Assembly: GCF_016755875.1 (NCBI RefSeq)
Contig: NZ_BNED01000005.1
Span: 5,780,001 to 5,844,000, forward strand
DNA from: Streptomyces spororaveus
GTDB lineage: Bacteria; Actinomycetota; Actinomycetes; Streptomycetales; Streptomycetaceae
Length of the DNA stretch: 64,000 nt
Direction: 5' to 3'
Part shown: in pieces, positions 32,649 to 42,584 of the stretch
Numbering within the stretch: position 1 is the first letter of the stretch
How the letters are laid out: each line of letters begins with the position of its first letter
Program-made: the position numbers and the translations under genes
Notes under the pieces: model-generated
Databases searched by the model: none
What the model saw: only the letters and a program-made list of their open reading frames with translations
Told to the model about the DNA's origin: nothing

Positions 32649-35096
32649 GTGACCGATGCCGATCAGGTCCGCGATCAGATACGCAACGACGCCGTCGAGG
32701 CGGCGCTGGGCAAACTGGACCTCGACACCAAGACCCGGATCCTGGCGGGCCAGGGCATGTGGTCCCTTCCCGCCGTCCCCGCGATCGGGCTGGAGTCCCT
32801 GGTCTTCTCCGACGGGCCCATCGGGGTCCGCGGCGTGCGCTGGACCGCCGACGACCCGTCCGTCGCCCTGCCGTCCCCGACCGCGCTCGCCGCGGCCTGG
32901 GACCCGGAACTCGCCCGCCGTGCCGGCCGGCTCCTCGCCCAGGAGGCCCGCCGCAAGGGCGTGCACGTCCTCCTCGCGCCCACCGTCAACCTGCACCGCT
33001 CCCCGCTCGGCGGCCGGCACTTCGAGTGCTACTCCGAGGACCCGTACCTCACGGGCGCCATCGGATCCGGCTATGTGAACGGCATCCAGGACGGCGGGGT
33101 CGGCACCACCGTCAAGCACTACGTCGGCAACGACGCCGAGACCGACCGGTTCACGGTCGACAGCGTCATCGCCCCCCGCCCGCTGCGCGAGCTGTACCTG
33201 GCCCCCTTCGAGGCCATCGTCGCCCATGCCCGCCCCTGGGGCATCATGACCGCCTACAACCAGGTCAACGGCACGACGATGACCGAGCACCAGTACCTCG
33301 TGAACGAGGTCCTGCGCGCCGAATGGGGCTTCGACGGCTGCAACGTCTCCGACTGGATGGCCGCCCGCTCCACCACCGGCGACATCCTCGGCGGCATGGA
33401 CGTGGCCATGCCCGGCCCCACCACCGTCTACGGCCCCGCCCTCGCCGAGGCCGTCCGCGCCGGAGAGGTCCCCGAGTCCGCCGTGGACGAGGCCGTGCGC
33501 AACGTACTGCGCCTCGCCGCCCGCGTCGGCGTCCTGGAAGGCGCCCCGGCGGCCGTCGAGGAGCCCCCGGCCCCGATCGACGGCCAGGCGCTGGCCCGTG
33601 AGCTCGCCGCACGCGGCTTCGTCCTGGTCCGCAACGAGGGGGCGCTGCCCCTCGACGCCGCCGCCGGCACCGTCGCCCTCTCCGGCGCCGCCGCCCGTGA
33701 CGCCCGCGTCCTCGGCGGCGGCTCCGCCACCGTCTTCCCCGAGCGGATCGTCTCCCCGCTCGACGGCCTCGCCGCCGCCCTCCCCGAGGGCGCCCTCACC
33801 TACGCCATCGGTGCCGACCCCTCCGACGAGCTCACCCCCGCCGGCCAGGGCTTCGAGCTCCACGCCGTCTGCCGCGACGCCTCCGGGACCGTCCTCGGCG
33901 AGGCCGGCCTGCCGTCCGGCCAGGTCCAGTGGATCGGCGACGACCTGCCCGCGGGCGTCACGTACGAGACGATGGCGAGCATCGAGGTCCGCGGGACGTT
34001 CGTGCCGCGCGAGAGCGGCGAGCACGCCTTCGGCACCCGCGGACTCGGTGCCTTCGCCCTCGCGGTGGGCGGCGAGCGGCTGTGGAGCGGCGTCCAGGAG
34101 ATGGGCGACGAGGCCGACCCCTTCGAGGCCTTCTTCGGCGCCCCCAGCGAACGCGCCCGCGTCACCCTCGCCGAGGGCGAGCCGGTCGAGGTGTCACTGA
34201 CCTTCCAGGTCCCCGACATGAGCGCCCTGCCGCTCAGGGCGATCATGTTCTCGCTGCTCCACCTCGGGCCGCCGCGCGACGCCGACGAGCTGATCGCCGA
34301 GGCCGTGGCCGCCGCCCGCGAGGCCGACACCGCCGTCGTGGTCGTCGCCACCACCGAGCGCGTGGAGTCCGAGGGCTTCGACCGCCGGGACCTGACCCTC
34401 CCCGGCCGCCAGGACGACCTGGTGCGCGCCGTCGCCGCCGTGAACCCGAACACGGTGGTCGTCGTCAACGCGGGCTCCCCGGTGGAGCTCCCCTGGCGTG
34501 AGGACGTGGCCGCCGTCCTGCTGACCTGGTTCCCCGGACAGGAGGGCGGGGCCGCACTGGCCGACGTACTCCTCGGTACCGCGGAGCCGGGCGGACGGCT
34601 GCCCACCACCTGGCCCGCCCGGTTCGCCGACGCGCCCGTCACCGAGGTCGTCCCCACCGACGGCCGCCTGGAGTACCGCGAGGGGCTCTTCATCGGCTAC
34701 CGGGCGTACGAGAAGCACGCCGTGACCCCCGCCTACCCCTTCGGGCACGGACTCGGCTACACCGACTGGGCGTACGACTCCCTGGAGGTCACCGCCGACA
34801 CGGTCCGGGTCCGCCTCACCAACACCGGTACCCGGCCCGGCCGCGAGGTCGTCCAGGTCTACCTGGCGCCCGCCGACGGCTCCGTGGAGCGCCCGGCGAG
34901 CTGGCTGGCCGGCTTCGCGAGCGTCGCGGCGGGCCCCGGCGAGAGCGTCGCGACCGAGATCGCCCTGCCCGCCCGGGCCTTCGAGATCTGGGACGAGGAG
35001 GCCCGCGGCTGGCGGCGGATCAGCGGCACCTACGAGGTCCGCGCGAGCCGCTCGCACGGTGACACCCGGCTGACCGCGACGCTCGACCTCGCGTGA
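32649..35096 (+). CDS. GH3-family beta-glucosidase with inserted PA14 and fibronectin-III-like domain
   Basis: 815 residues from a GTG with a GAGGAGG ribosome-binding site. In the GH3 barrel at about 20-290 the nucleophile Asp235 lies in GFDGCNVSDWMAAR, and KHYVGND is a substrate-binding motif. A PA14-like insert (about 425-525, TYETMASIEVRGTFVPRESG...) lies inside the second GH3 domain. The chain ends with a fibronectin-III-like domain (VRVRLTNTGTRPGREVVQVYL). No signal peptide is seen, so it is probably intracellular. It hydrolyses beta-linked glucosides and is likely controlled by the divergent TetR protein. A longer open frame starts upstream, but the GTG has the ribosome-binding site. 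Confidence 0.9.
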   Translation: MTDADQVRDQIRNDAVEAALGKLDLDTKTRILAGQGMWSLPAVPAIGLESLVFSDGPIGVRGVRWTADDPSVALPSPTALAAAWDPELARRAGRLLAQEARRKGVHVLLAPTVNLHRSPLGGRHFECYSEDPYLTGAIGSGYVNGIQDGGVGTTVKHYVGNDAETDRFTVDSVIAPRPLRELYLAPFEAIVAHARPWGIMTAYNQVNGTTMTEHQYLVNEVLRAEWGFDGCNVSDWMAARSTTGDILGGMDVAMPGPTTVYGPALAEAVRAGEVPESAVDEAVRNVLRLAARVGVLEGAPAAVEEPPAPIDGQALARELAARGFVLVRNEGALPLDAAAGTVALSGAAARDARVLGGGSATVFPERIVSPLDGLAAALPEGALTYAIGADPSDELTPAGQGFELHAVCRDASGTVLGEAGLPSGQVQWIGDDLPAGVTYETMASIEVRGTFVPRESGEHAFGTRGLGAFALAVGGERLWSGVQEMGDEADPFEAFFGAPSERARVTLAEGEPVEVSLTFQVPDMSALPLRAIMFSLLHLGPPRDADELIAEAVAAAREADTAVVVVATTERVESEGFDRRDLTLPGRQDDLVRAVAAVNPNTVVVVNAGSPVELPWREDVAAVLLTWFPGQEGGAALADVLLGTAEPGGRLPTTWPARFADAPVTEVVPTDGRLEYREGLFIGYRAYEKHAVTPAYPFGHGLGYTDWAYDSLEVTADTVRVRLTNTGTRPGREVVQVYLAPADGSVERPASWLAGFASVAAGPGESVATEIALPARAFEIWDEEARGWRRISGTYEVRASRSHGDTRLTATLDLA

Positions 35097-35130
35097 CACG
35101 CCGTATGGCCGGAAATCACCCCTGAAAACC

Positions 35131-35164
35131 GTCCGGGGACGGGACCTGACACCCGTCCCCGGAC
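35131..35164. terminator. bidirectional hairpin between GH3 and SGNH genes
   Basis: A perfect 13-bp inverted repeat, GTCCGGGGACGGG and CCCGTCCCCGGAC, with an 8-nt loop. It lies between two convergent stop codons, 34 bp after the GH3 stop and 19 bp before the other. Confidence 0.8.
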
Positions 35165-35183
35165 CCTCCGGGCGGCCCGGGCG

Positions 35184-36083
35184 TCAACGCGGCGGTTCGG
35201 CCGCCGTCACCTGGCGGTGCGCCAGTTCCGCGAGCCGCGCCTGCCCGTCCTTGCCCGGATGGAACCAGTCCCAGCGGCTCAACTGATCCGCCGCGAAGGG
35301 GTACTGGAACACCGCGCCGCCGTCGTAGCGGCACAGCGCGTCCTTCGCGCAGACCTCGCGCAGCACCTCGTTGTACTCCACCACCCGCGCCCGCACCTGC
35401 TCGCGCCGGGACGTCGCCCGCGTGGCCGCCGACAGCGGATCGGCGAGCATGGACTGACAGATCCCCAGCTTCCAGACCTGCCGCACCATCGGCAGGTCCT
35501 TGCCCTGCTCCCACAGCCGTTGCAGGTCCGGCACGCTGGAGACGTACACCTGGGAGGCGGGGGAGGCGGCCCGCAGGTCCGCCATCGCCTTCTCGAACCC
35601 GGCCCGGAAATCCGCCACCGGGGTCATCGACGAAGCCGTGGGCCGGCAGGCATCGTTCGAGCCCACCATCACCGTGACCAGGTCGGGCTTGTGCGCGGCG
35701 GCCCCGGCCAGCTGGGCCGGCAGGTCCGCCATCCGCGAGCCGGTCACCGCGTAGTTCCAGCTGCGGTCGGGTGCCTGGGCGTCCCCCAGCAGCCGGGCGG
35801 CCAGGGAGCGGACCGCCGGGTCGTTCCCGGTGGCCCAGGAGACCTCCGGGCAGTCGGCCAATACCGAACAGGCGTCGAACCCGCGCGTGATGGAGTCGCC
35901 GACGGCCGCGATCGAGGTGGGCGCCGTGTTCCAGCGCGGCGCGCTCTGCGCTCCCCGCTCCCCGCCCTGCTCGCCCGACCCGCCCGAGTCGCAGCCGGTC
36001 GCCGCCCCGGCCAGCAGCACGACCGCCGCGCCCGCGCCCGCGAGAGACCGGCGCGCGCGGCGGCGTGGAGCGGTGGTGCGCAT
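35184..36083 (-). CDS. SGNH/GDSL-hydrolase lipoprotein
   Basis: 299 residues from an ATG with an AAGGAGGGG ribosome-binding site. A basic N-terminus with an Arg-rich stretch and a lipobox (LLAGAATGC) indicates an exported lipoprotein. SGNH block I is AVGDSITRGFDAC, the Asn block is VMVGSNDAC, and the Asp-His block is WDWFHPGKDGQARLA. The predicted role is esterase or lipase activity outside the cell, with unknown substrate. Convergent with the GH3 gene. Confidence 0.88.
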   Translation of the reverse strand: MRTTAPRRRARRSLAGAGAAVVLLAGAATGCDSGGSGEQGGERGAQSAPRWNTAPTSIAAVGDSITRGFDACSVLADCPEVSWATGNDPAVRSLAARLLGDAQAPDRSWNYAVTGSRMADLPAQLAGAAAHKPDLVTVMVGSNDACRPTASSMTPVADFRAGFEKAMADLRAASPASQVYVSSVPDLQRLWEQGKDLPMVRQVWKLGICQSMLADPLSAATRATSRREQVRARVVEYNEVLREVCAKDALCRYDGGAVFQYPFAADQLSRWDWFHPGKDGQARLAELAHRQVTAAEPPR

Positions 36084-36332
36084 GGGAAGGGCCCCTCCTT
36101 GTCGCCCCCGCATCGTTCGGGGGGTCCTGCTGAGTGAAAGCTCTGCGCTTACGGGTCTTGGAGCGACCGTACGTCACACCATGACCCCTGGCGCACGGCA
36201 GCTTTTTCCCGTGGCGTTTCGGCCGCAGGTTCCGTAGCGCAATGTCAAATAATTTCCGTTACATTACATCACGTCACATACTGTCCGTTTTCTGGAGTTT
36301 ATTCCCGACCTCGTCCCACACTGGAGGTCCCG

Positions 36333-36827
36333 GTGACGACACGTGGAGTTCTGTACGTGCATTCCGCACCGCGCGCGCTCTGCCCGCACGTGGAATGGGC
36401 TGTTGCGGGCGTGCTCGGGGTGCGGGTGAACCTCGACTGGATCAGACAGCCCGCCTCCCCGGGCACCTGGAGAGCCGAGTTCTCCTGGCAGGCCGAAGCG
36501 GGCACCGCCTCGAAACTCGCCTCCGCGCTGCGCGGCTGGCACCTGCTGCGCTTCGAGGTGACCGCGGAACCGTGCCCGACCGCCGAGGGCGAGCGCTACA
36601 GCTCCACCCCGGAGCTCGGCATCTTCCACGCCGTCACCGGCATGCACGGCGACATCCTGATCCCGGAGGACCGGCTGCGCGCCGCTCTCGCCCGTTCCGC
36701 ACGCGGCGAGACCGACCTGGAGGCGGAGATCGCCAAACTGCTCGGCAAGCCGTGGGACGACGAACTGGAGCCCTTCCGCTACGCGGGCGAGGGCGCTCCC
36801 GTCCGCTGGCTCCACCAGGTGGTCTGA
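36333..36827 (+). CDS. DUF3145 protein
   Basis: 164 residues from a GTG with a GGAGG site. It begins TTRGVLYVHSAPRALCPHVEWAVAGVLG and has RAEFSWQAEAGTASKLASALRGWHLLRFEVTAEP. To my knowledge this is the DUF3145 family, which regularly lies beside the fatty-acid-synthase cluster in Streptomyces. The function is unknown. The 249-bp gap upstream contains a short AT-rich stretch (36240-36305), probably the promoter. Convergent with fabF. Confidence 0.85.
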   Translation: MTTRGVLYVHSAPRALCPHVEWAVAGVLGVRVNLDWIRQPASPGTWRAEFSWQAEAGTASKLASALRGWHLLRFEVTAEPCPTAEGERYSSTPELGIFHAVTGMHGDILIPEDRLRAALARSARGETDLEAEIAKLLGKPWDDELEPFRYAGEGAPVRWLHQVV

Positions 36828-36839
36828 GCCCCGGCGGAC

Positions 36840-36882
36840 ACGCGAAAGGCCCACCCGGATTCACCGGGTGGGCCTTTCGCGT
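36840..36882. terminator. bidirectional hairpin between DUF3145 gene and fabF
   Basis: A long near-perfect inverted repeat (ACGCGAAAGGCCCACCCGG with its complement CCGGGTGGGCCTTTCGCGT) around a 4-5 nt loop. It lies between the convergent stops at 36827 and 36897. It should stop transcription from both sides. Confidence 0.85.
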
Positions 36883-36896
36883 GTCCTGCGCGGGTA

Positions 36897-38173
36897 CTAG
36901 ACCGTGCGGAAAGCCAGGGTCACGTTGTGTCCGCCGAAACCGAAGGAGTTGTTGATCGCGGAGATCGGGCCGTCGGCCGGCAGCTTGCGCGGCTCGCCGA
37001 CGACGATGTCCGCGTCGATGTCCTCGTCGAGGTCGTCGATGTTGATCGTCGGCGGGGCCAGCCGGTTGTACAGCGCCAGCACGGTCGCGACGGTCTCGAT
37101 ACCGCCCGCGCCGCCCAGCAGGTGACCCGTCATCGACTTGGTCGCGGAGATCGCGATGTGGTCGAGGTCGTCGCCCAGGACCTTGCGCAGGGCCTTCAGC
37201 TCGGCCGTGTCACCCTGCGGGGTCGACGGGCGTGCGCGTTCAGGTGGACCAGCTCGGCCGGGTCGAGACCCGTGTTGTCGAGCAGGTTCTGCACGGCGGC
37301 GGCGACACCGCGGCCGGTCGGCTCGGGCTGCGCGATGTGGTGGCTGTCCGCGGACAGACCCTGGCCCAGCACCTCGCAGTAGACCCGGGCGCCGCGCGCG
37401 GCGGCGTGCTCGGCGGACTCCAGGACGACGACGCCCGCGCCCTCGCCCAGTACGAAGCCGTCACGGGCCTTGTCGTACGGACGGGAAGCCTGCTCGGGGT
37501 TCTCGTTGTTCTTGGACATCGCCATCATGTTGGCGAACGCGGCGATCGGCAGCGGGTGGATCGCCGCCTCGGTGCCGCCCGCGACGACCACGTCGGCACG
37601 GCCGGAACGGATCATCTCGACGGCGTAGCCGATGGCCTCGGCACCGGACGCGCAGGCGCTGACCGGAGTGTGCACGCCCGCCTGGGCGTTGACCTCCAGG
37701 CCGACGTTGGCGGAGGGGCCGTTCGGCATGAGCATGGGGACGGTGTGCGGGGAGACCCGGCGCACACCCTTGTCCTTCAGGACGTCGTACTGGTCGAGCA
37801 GGGTGGTGACACCGCCGATGCCGGAGGCGATCACGGTGCCCAGACGCTCGGGAGCGATGAAGGCGCCCTCGTCCGTCTCTTCGCCGGCCGGAGTGGTGTA
37901 ACCGGCGTCGGCCCACGCCTCGCGGGCCGCGATGATGGCGAACTGCGCCGAGCGGTCCAGCTTGCGGGCCAGCGGCCGGGGCAGGACCTCACTCGGGTCG
38001 ACGGCGGCCCGAGCGGCGATGCGTACCGGGAGTTCGGCGAAGCGCTCGCCCTCCAGGGGCTTGACGCCGGAACGGCCGGCAAGCAGACCTTCCCAGGTCG
38101 AAGCGCTGTCGCCACCCAGCGGAGTGGTTGCGCCGATACCGGTGACGACCACGGTGCGATTGGTCGGGCTCAC
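36897..38173 (-). pseudogene. fabF: fabF, beta-ketoacyl-ACP synthase II, interrupted by a one-base deletion
   Basis: The reading frame begins at a GTG at 38173 with a GGAGAAAG site. It runs as normal FabF through the nucleophile Cys174 (VSACASGAEA) to LVHLNAHA at about residue 315. It then shifts, since the chain should continue with TSTPQGDTA. The expected sequence resumes in another frame and contains MTGHLLGGAGGIETVATV and INNSFGFGGHNVTLAF up to the stop at 36897. One T (plus strand) is missing next to 37229/37230. This enzyme performs chain elongation in the primary fatty-acid pathway, so a real loss would be surprising. A sequencing or assembly error is the simplest explanation. Confidence 0.85.
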
Positions 38174-38252
38174 AGGAATTCTTTCTCCACGTCTCAGGGG
38201 GTGCTGAATTGTCACGGCGCCACCGCCAGGTGGCGACAAACGCTCGTCAGGC

Positions 38253-38501
38253 TCAGGCCTGGTGCTTCAGGATGTAGTCAGCGGCGTCGCCGACCGTCTT
38301 GAGGTTCTTGACGTCCTCGTCCGGGATCTTGACGTCGAAGCGCTCTTCGGCGGCGACGACGACCTCGACCATGGAGAGCGAGTCGACATCCAGGTCGTCG
38401 GTGAAGGACTTGCCGATCTCGACGTCCTCGGTGGGGATACCGGCGATCTCGTTGACGATCTCCGCGAGACCCTCGACGATCTCTTCCTGCGTGGCGGCCA
38501 T
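38253..38501 (-). CDS. acpP: acyl carrier protein
   Basis: 82 residues, acidic, with the phosphopantetheine attachment motif DVDSLSMVE (Ser41). It carries the growing acyl chain between FabD, FabH and FabF. It lies between fabH and fabF in the usual actinobacterial order fabD-fabH-acpP-fabF, 57 bp after the fabH stop. Confidence 0.96.
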   Translation of the reverse strand: MAATQEEIVEGLAEIVNEIAGIPTEDVEIGKSFTDDLDVDSLSMVEVVVAAEERFDVKIPDEDVKNLKTVGDAADYILKHQA

Positions 38502-38558
38502 GTGGCGCTCCTTCTCTAGCTAACTGGGGTGGAACAGGGCGGGATGTGGATCCCGGCC

Positions 38559-39563
38559 CTAGGGGAGGGTAACGACCGTCGCGGCGTAGACGAGTCCCGC
38601 CCCGAAGCCGATGACGAGCGCGGTGTCGCCGCTCTTCGCCGCTCCGGTCGCCAGGAGCCGCTCCATGGCGAGCGGGATCGAGGCGGCCGAGGTGTTGCCG
38701 GTGGTCTCCACGTCACGGGCGACCGTGACGTGCTCCGGCAGCTTCAGAGTCTTCACCATCGAGTCGATGATCCGCATGTTCGCCTGGTGCGGAATGAAGA
38801 CGTCCAGGTCATCCGCGGTGATCCCGGCGGCGTCGAGCGCCTGCTGGGCCACCTTGGCCATCTCGAAGACGGCCCAGCGGAAGACCGCCTGACCCTCCTG
38901 CGTGATGGCCGGAAACTTCTCGCCGCCGTCCTTGCCGAGGTACTCGTCCCACGGCACGGTCTGCTTGATCGTCTCGGACTTGTCGCCCTCCGAACCCCAC
39001 ACCGTGGGGCCGATGGCCGGCTCGTCCGAGGGACCGACGATCACGGCGCCGGCGCCGTCACCGAACAGGAAGGCCGTCGCGCGGTCCTCCAGGTCGGTCA
39101 GGTCCGAGAGCCGCTCCACGCCGATGACCAGCACGTACTCGGCGGAACCTTCCACCACCAGACCCTTGGCCAGGGTCAGGCCGTAGCCGAAACCGGCACA
39201 GCCGGCGGAGATGTCGAAGGCGGCGGGCTTGCCCGCCCCGATCCGGTGCGCGATCTCGGTCGCGACGGCCGGAGTCTGCTTGAAGTGCGAGACCGTCGAG
39301 ACGATCACGGCACCGATCTGCTCCGGGGCGACACCGGCGTCGGCCAGCGCCTTCCCCGAGGCCTCCACCGACATCGCGGCGACGGTCTCCTGGGGCGAGG
39401 CCCAGTGCCGGGTCGCGATGCCGGAGCGGGAACGGATCCACTCGTCGGACGAGTCGATGGTCTCGAGGATGACCTCGTTGGGCACCACACGGGTCGGGCG
39501 GTAGCCGCCGACACCGAGGATGCGGGCGTAAGGGGAGCCCTTGGCCGGCTTGATCTTGGACAT
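38559..39563 (-). CDS. fabH: beta-ketoacyl-ACP synthase III
   Basis: 334 residues with the complete catalytic triad: Cys122 in DISAGCAGFGYG, His259 in FIPHQANMRII, and Asn290 in ETTGNTSAAS. It condenses an acyl-CoA primer with malonyl-ACP to begin fatty-acid synthesis, usually with branched primers in Streptomyces. It starts 19 bp after the fabD stop, so the two are cotranscribed. Confidence 0.96.
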   Translation of the reverse strand: MSKIKPAKGSPYARILGVGGYRPTRVVPNEVILETIDSSDEWIRSRSGIATRHWASPQETVAAMSVEASGKALADAGVAPEQIGAVIVSTVSHFKQTPAVATEIAHRIGAGKPAAFDISAGCAGFGYGLTLAKGLVVEGSAEYVLVIGVERLSDLTDLEDRATAFLFGDGAGAVIVGPSDEPAIGPTVWGSEGDKSETIKQTVPWDEYLGKDGGEKFPAITQEGQAVFRWAVFEMAKVAQQALDAAGITADDLDVFIPHQANMRIIDSMVKTLKLPEHVTVARDVETTGNTSAASIPLAMERLLATGAAKSGDTALVIGFGAGLVYAATVVTLP

Positions 39564-39582
39564 GCTGTGTGGGCTCCTTCTC

Positions 39583-40506
39583 TCAGGCCGTCAGTTCGGC
39601 GATGAGCGCCGCGGCCTTGTCGAGATCGTCCGGGGTCTTCAGACCCACGCTCGGTACGCCCTTCAGCGCGCGCTTGGCCAGACCCGTCAGGGTGCCACCG
39701 GGGCAGAGCTCGATGATTCCCGTGACGCCCAGCTCGGCGAACGTCTCCATGCACAGGTCCCAGCGGACCGGGTTGGCGACCTGGCCGACCAGGCGGGCGA
39801 CGACGTCGGCGCCCGTGGTGACGACGAGGCCGTCCTTGTTCGAGACGTACTTCAGCGCCGGGTCCGCCGGGGTGAGGGCCTCGGCGGCCTTCTCCAGCGT
39901 GGCGACCGCGGGGGCCATGTGGTGCGTGTGGAACGCGCCCGCGACCTTGAGGGCGACGACCTTCATGGAGCCTTCGGGCTTGTCGGCCTCCAGAGCGGCG
40001 ATCTGCTCCATCGTGCCGGCGGCCACGATCTGGCCCGCGCCGTTGATGTTGGCGGGCGTCAGACCCAGCTTCTCCAGGTGTGCGACGACCACGTCACGGT
40101 CACCGCCGAGGACCGCGGCCATGCCGGTCTCGGTGACGGCGGCCGCCTCGGCCATGCCCAGACCGCGGGTCCGGACGAACGACAGCGCGTCGGCCTCCGA
40201 CAGCACGCCGGCGTAGGCGGCGGCGGTGATCTCACCGACGCTGTGGCCCGCGACGGCGCCGAAGGCGGCCGGGGAACCGAGCGCGGACGCGGACAGCAGA
40301 CCCGCGGCGACCAGCAGGGGCTGGGCCACGGCCGTGTCGCGGATCTCGTCGGCGTCTGCGGCGGTGCCGTAGTGGGCGAGGTCCAGCCCGATGGCGTCCG
40401 ACCACGCGGCGACGCGGTCAGCGGCACCGGGAAGTTCGAGCCAGGGAGTCAAGAAGCCGGGCGTCTGAGCGCCTTGGCCGGGAGCGACGAGTACGAGCAC
40501 CCTCAC
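39583..40506 (-). CDS. fabD: malonyl-CoA:ACP transacylase
   Basis: 307 residues. It starts MRVLVLVAPGQGAQTPGFL, and the nucleophile Ser89 lies in AVAGHSVGEITA, with a later His-containing FHTHHMAP. It loads malonate onto the acyl carrier protein. First biosynthetic gene of the cluster, 83 bp after the regulator gene. Confidence 0.95.
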   Translation of the reverse strand: MRVLVLVAPGQGAQTPGFLTPWLELPGAADRVAAWSDAIGLDLAHYGTAADADEIRDTAVAQPLLVAAGLLSASALGSPAAFGAVAGHSVGEITAAAYAGVLSEADALSFVRTRGLGMAEAAAVTETGMAAVLGGDRDVVVAHLEKLGLTPANINGAGQIVAAGTMEQIAALEADKPEGSMKVVALKVAGAFHTHHMAPAVATLEKAAEALTPADPALKYVSNKDGLVVTTGADVVARLVGQVANPVRWDLCMETFAELGVTGIIELCPGGTLTGLAKRALKGVPSVGLKTPDDLDKAAALIAELTA

Positions 40507-40589
40507 ACTCTCTCTTGTGGATGGTCCCTGCCGCCCGTGGGGACAGGGACCAAGAACCGTCGGGGTAATTGTTGATGTCCGACAAAAGT

Positions 40590-41807
40590 CTAGGACTGGG
40601 GGTCGCCGTCGGCCAGACGCCCGAGAATCAGGGCGATTCGCAGCGTGAACGCCGAGCGGACATCAGAAGGAGACCATCCGGTGACGTCGGTCACACGTCG
40701 CAGCCGGTAGCGCACCGTGTTGGGGTGCACGAACAGCATCCGCGCCGCCCCTTCCAGGCTGCTCGCCTGCTCCAGGTAGACGCTCAGGGTCTCCAGCAGT
40801 GCGGACCCCGCCTCCTCCAGTGGTCTGTAGATCTCCTCCACCAGCTGATCCCTGGCGGCGGGATCGGAGGCGATGGCCCGTTCCGGCAGGAGATCGTCCG
40901 CCAGGACCGGCCGAGGGGCATCCTGCCAGGCCGTGCACGCTTTCAGCCCGGCCGCCGCGGCCTGCGCCGACTTCGTCGCGTTCAGCAGGTCGGACACCAC
41001 CGGTCCGGCCACCACCGGACCCGCCGCGAACGGACCGATCAGCGACTTGGCCACCTGGATCGGGTTGTCGCTGCCGCCCGCGATGACGACCAGCCGGTCC
41101 CCGAGCACACCCGTGAGGACCTGGAGCTTGTGGTGCCTGGCCGCGCGCCGGATCGCCTCGACCGTCAGCTCGCTGTCGCCCTCCGGCGCCGTGCCGAGCA
41201 CCACGCACACGTGCTCGGGCGAGTTCCAGCCCAGCGCCGCAGCCCGCGACAGCGCACCCTCGTCCGCCTCGCCGGACAGCACCGCGTTGACGACCAGGGA
41301 CTCCAGCCGGGCGTCCCAGGCCCCGCGCGCCTCGGCGGCCTGCGCGTACACCTGGGCGGTCGCGAAGGCGATCTCCCGGGCGTACACCAGCAGCGCCTCG
41401 CGCAGGATCGACTCGTCGCCCGGGGCCGCCACCTCCTCGATCGCGGTCTCCATGACCTCGATCGTGGTGCGGACCATCTCGACGGTCTGCCGCAGGGTGA
41501 TGGCCCGCGTCAGCTCGCGCGGAGCCGTCCCGAAGACGTCGGTGGAGATGGCCTGCGGGGTCTCCGGGTGCCTGAACCACTCCGTGAACGCGGCGATACC
41601 GGCCTGGGCGACCAGGCCGATCCAGGACCGGTTCTCGGGCGGCATGGCCCGATACCACGGCAGGGTCTCGTCCATGCGCGCGATCGCGTTGGCGGCCAGC
41701 CGCCCCGCGGACTTCTCCAGTCGGCGGAGCGTCGCGGTGTGCGGATGGGCGGGGGCGGGATGCGCGGCATGTGGGGCGGGCGAATGCTCACGTTCGGGTT
41801 GGGACAC
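40590..41807 (-). CDS. fasR: PucR-type regulator of fatty-acid synthesis (FasR)
   Basis: 405 residues from a GTG at 41807. A helical N-terminal region and a GGDEF-like middle segment lead to a C-terminal PucR helix-turn-helix (LSVYLEQASSLEGAARMLFVHPNTVRYRLRRV). In S. coelicolor the regulator directly upstream of fabD-fabH-acpP-fabF activates the cluster and is called FasR. Position and domain type match here. The effector is unknown from sequence. Confidence 0.88.
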   Translation of the reverse strand: MSQPEREHSPAPHAAHPAPAHPHTATLRRLEKSAGRLAANAIARMDETLPWYRAMPPENRSWIGLVAQAGIAAFTEWFRHPETPQAISTDVFGTAPRELTRAITLRQTVEMVRTTIEVMETAIEEVAAPGDESILREALLVYAREIAFATAQVYAQAAEARGAWDARLESLVVNAVLSGEADEGALSRAAALGWNSPEHVCVVLGTAPEGDSELTVEAIRRAARHHKLQVLTGVLGDRLVVIAGGSDNPIQVAKSLIGPFAAGPVVAGPVVSDLLNATKSAQAAAAGLKACTAWQDAPRPVLADDLLPERAIASDPAARDQLVEEIYRPLEEAGSALLETLSVYLEQASSLEGAARMLFVHPNTVRYRLRRVTDVTGWSPSDVRSAFTLRIALILGRLADGDPQS

Positions 41808-41900
41808 GTGACAAGACTGCCTTATCGGGACGGGTACGCGGAGTCCGGTCCCGACCGCGGCCCCGCGCCCCGGCCACCGGCGGGGTCTACCGTGGCGTCC

Positions 41901-42584
41901 ATGATTGATGTTCGCCCCGGCGCCGACCGGTACGAGGGCGGGGACCCGGCCACCGGGATCACCACCCGGCACGCCTTCTCCTTCGGCTCTTTCTACGACC
42001 CGGACAATCTGCGCTTCGGCCCGGTCCTGGCCTGCAACGAGGAGACCCTCGCGCCGGGCGCCGGCTTCGACGAGCACCCGCACAGCCACACGGAGATCGT
42101 GACCTGGGTGATCGAGGGCGAACTCACCCACCAGGACAGCACCGGCGAGAAGAGCGTGGTGCGGGCCGGGGACGTCCAGCGGCTCAGCGCCGGATCAGGG
42201 GCGCGGCACGTGGAGCGCAACGACGGCACCGGGCGGCTGCGCTTCGTGCAGATGTGGCTCGCCCCCCTCGCCGCGGGCGGCGAGCCCTCGTACGGGGTCG
42301 TCCGGGAGATCGCCGACGCCGCGCCCTACGAGGTCCCCGCGGCCGGCGCCGTACTGCACGTGCGGCGGCCCGGCGCGGGCGAGCGCGTCGCCGTACCCGC
42401 CGCGGACCGGGTGTACCTGCACGTGGTGCGCGGGGACCTGCGCCTGGACGGGGCGGAGCTGGGCCCCGGGGACGCGGTACGGATCACCGCCGAGCGGGAC
42501 CTCGAGGTCGTCGCCGGATCCCCGGGGGAGCTGCTGATCTGGGAGTTCGCCGCCGAGGCGGCCCCGGCTGCCCCGGCCCCCTAG
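41901..42584 (+). CDS. pirin-family bicupin protein
   Basis: 227 residues. The N-terminal pirin motif is TRHAFSFGSFYDPDNLRFGPV, followed by GFDEHPHSHTEIVTWVIEGEL with the His metal ligands. The C-terminal cupin is shorter. Pirin-like proteins can be quercetin dioxygenases or regulators, and the activity here is not known. Divergent from fasR. Its last 4 bp overlap the end of the convergent serine hydrolase gene. Confidence 0.88.
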   Translation: MIDVRPGADRYEGGDPATGITTRHAFSFGSFYDPDNLRFGPVLACNEETLAPGAGFDEHPHSHTEIVTWVIEGELTHQDSTGEKSVVRAGDVQRLSAGSGARHVERNDGTGRLRFVQMWLAPLAAGGEPSYGVVREIADAAPYEVPAAGAVLHVRRPGAGERVAVPAADRVYLHVVRGDLRLDGAELGPGDAVRITAERDLEVVAGSPGELLIWEFAAEAAPAAPAP

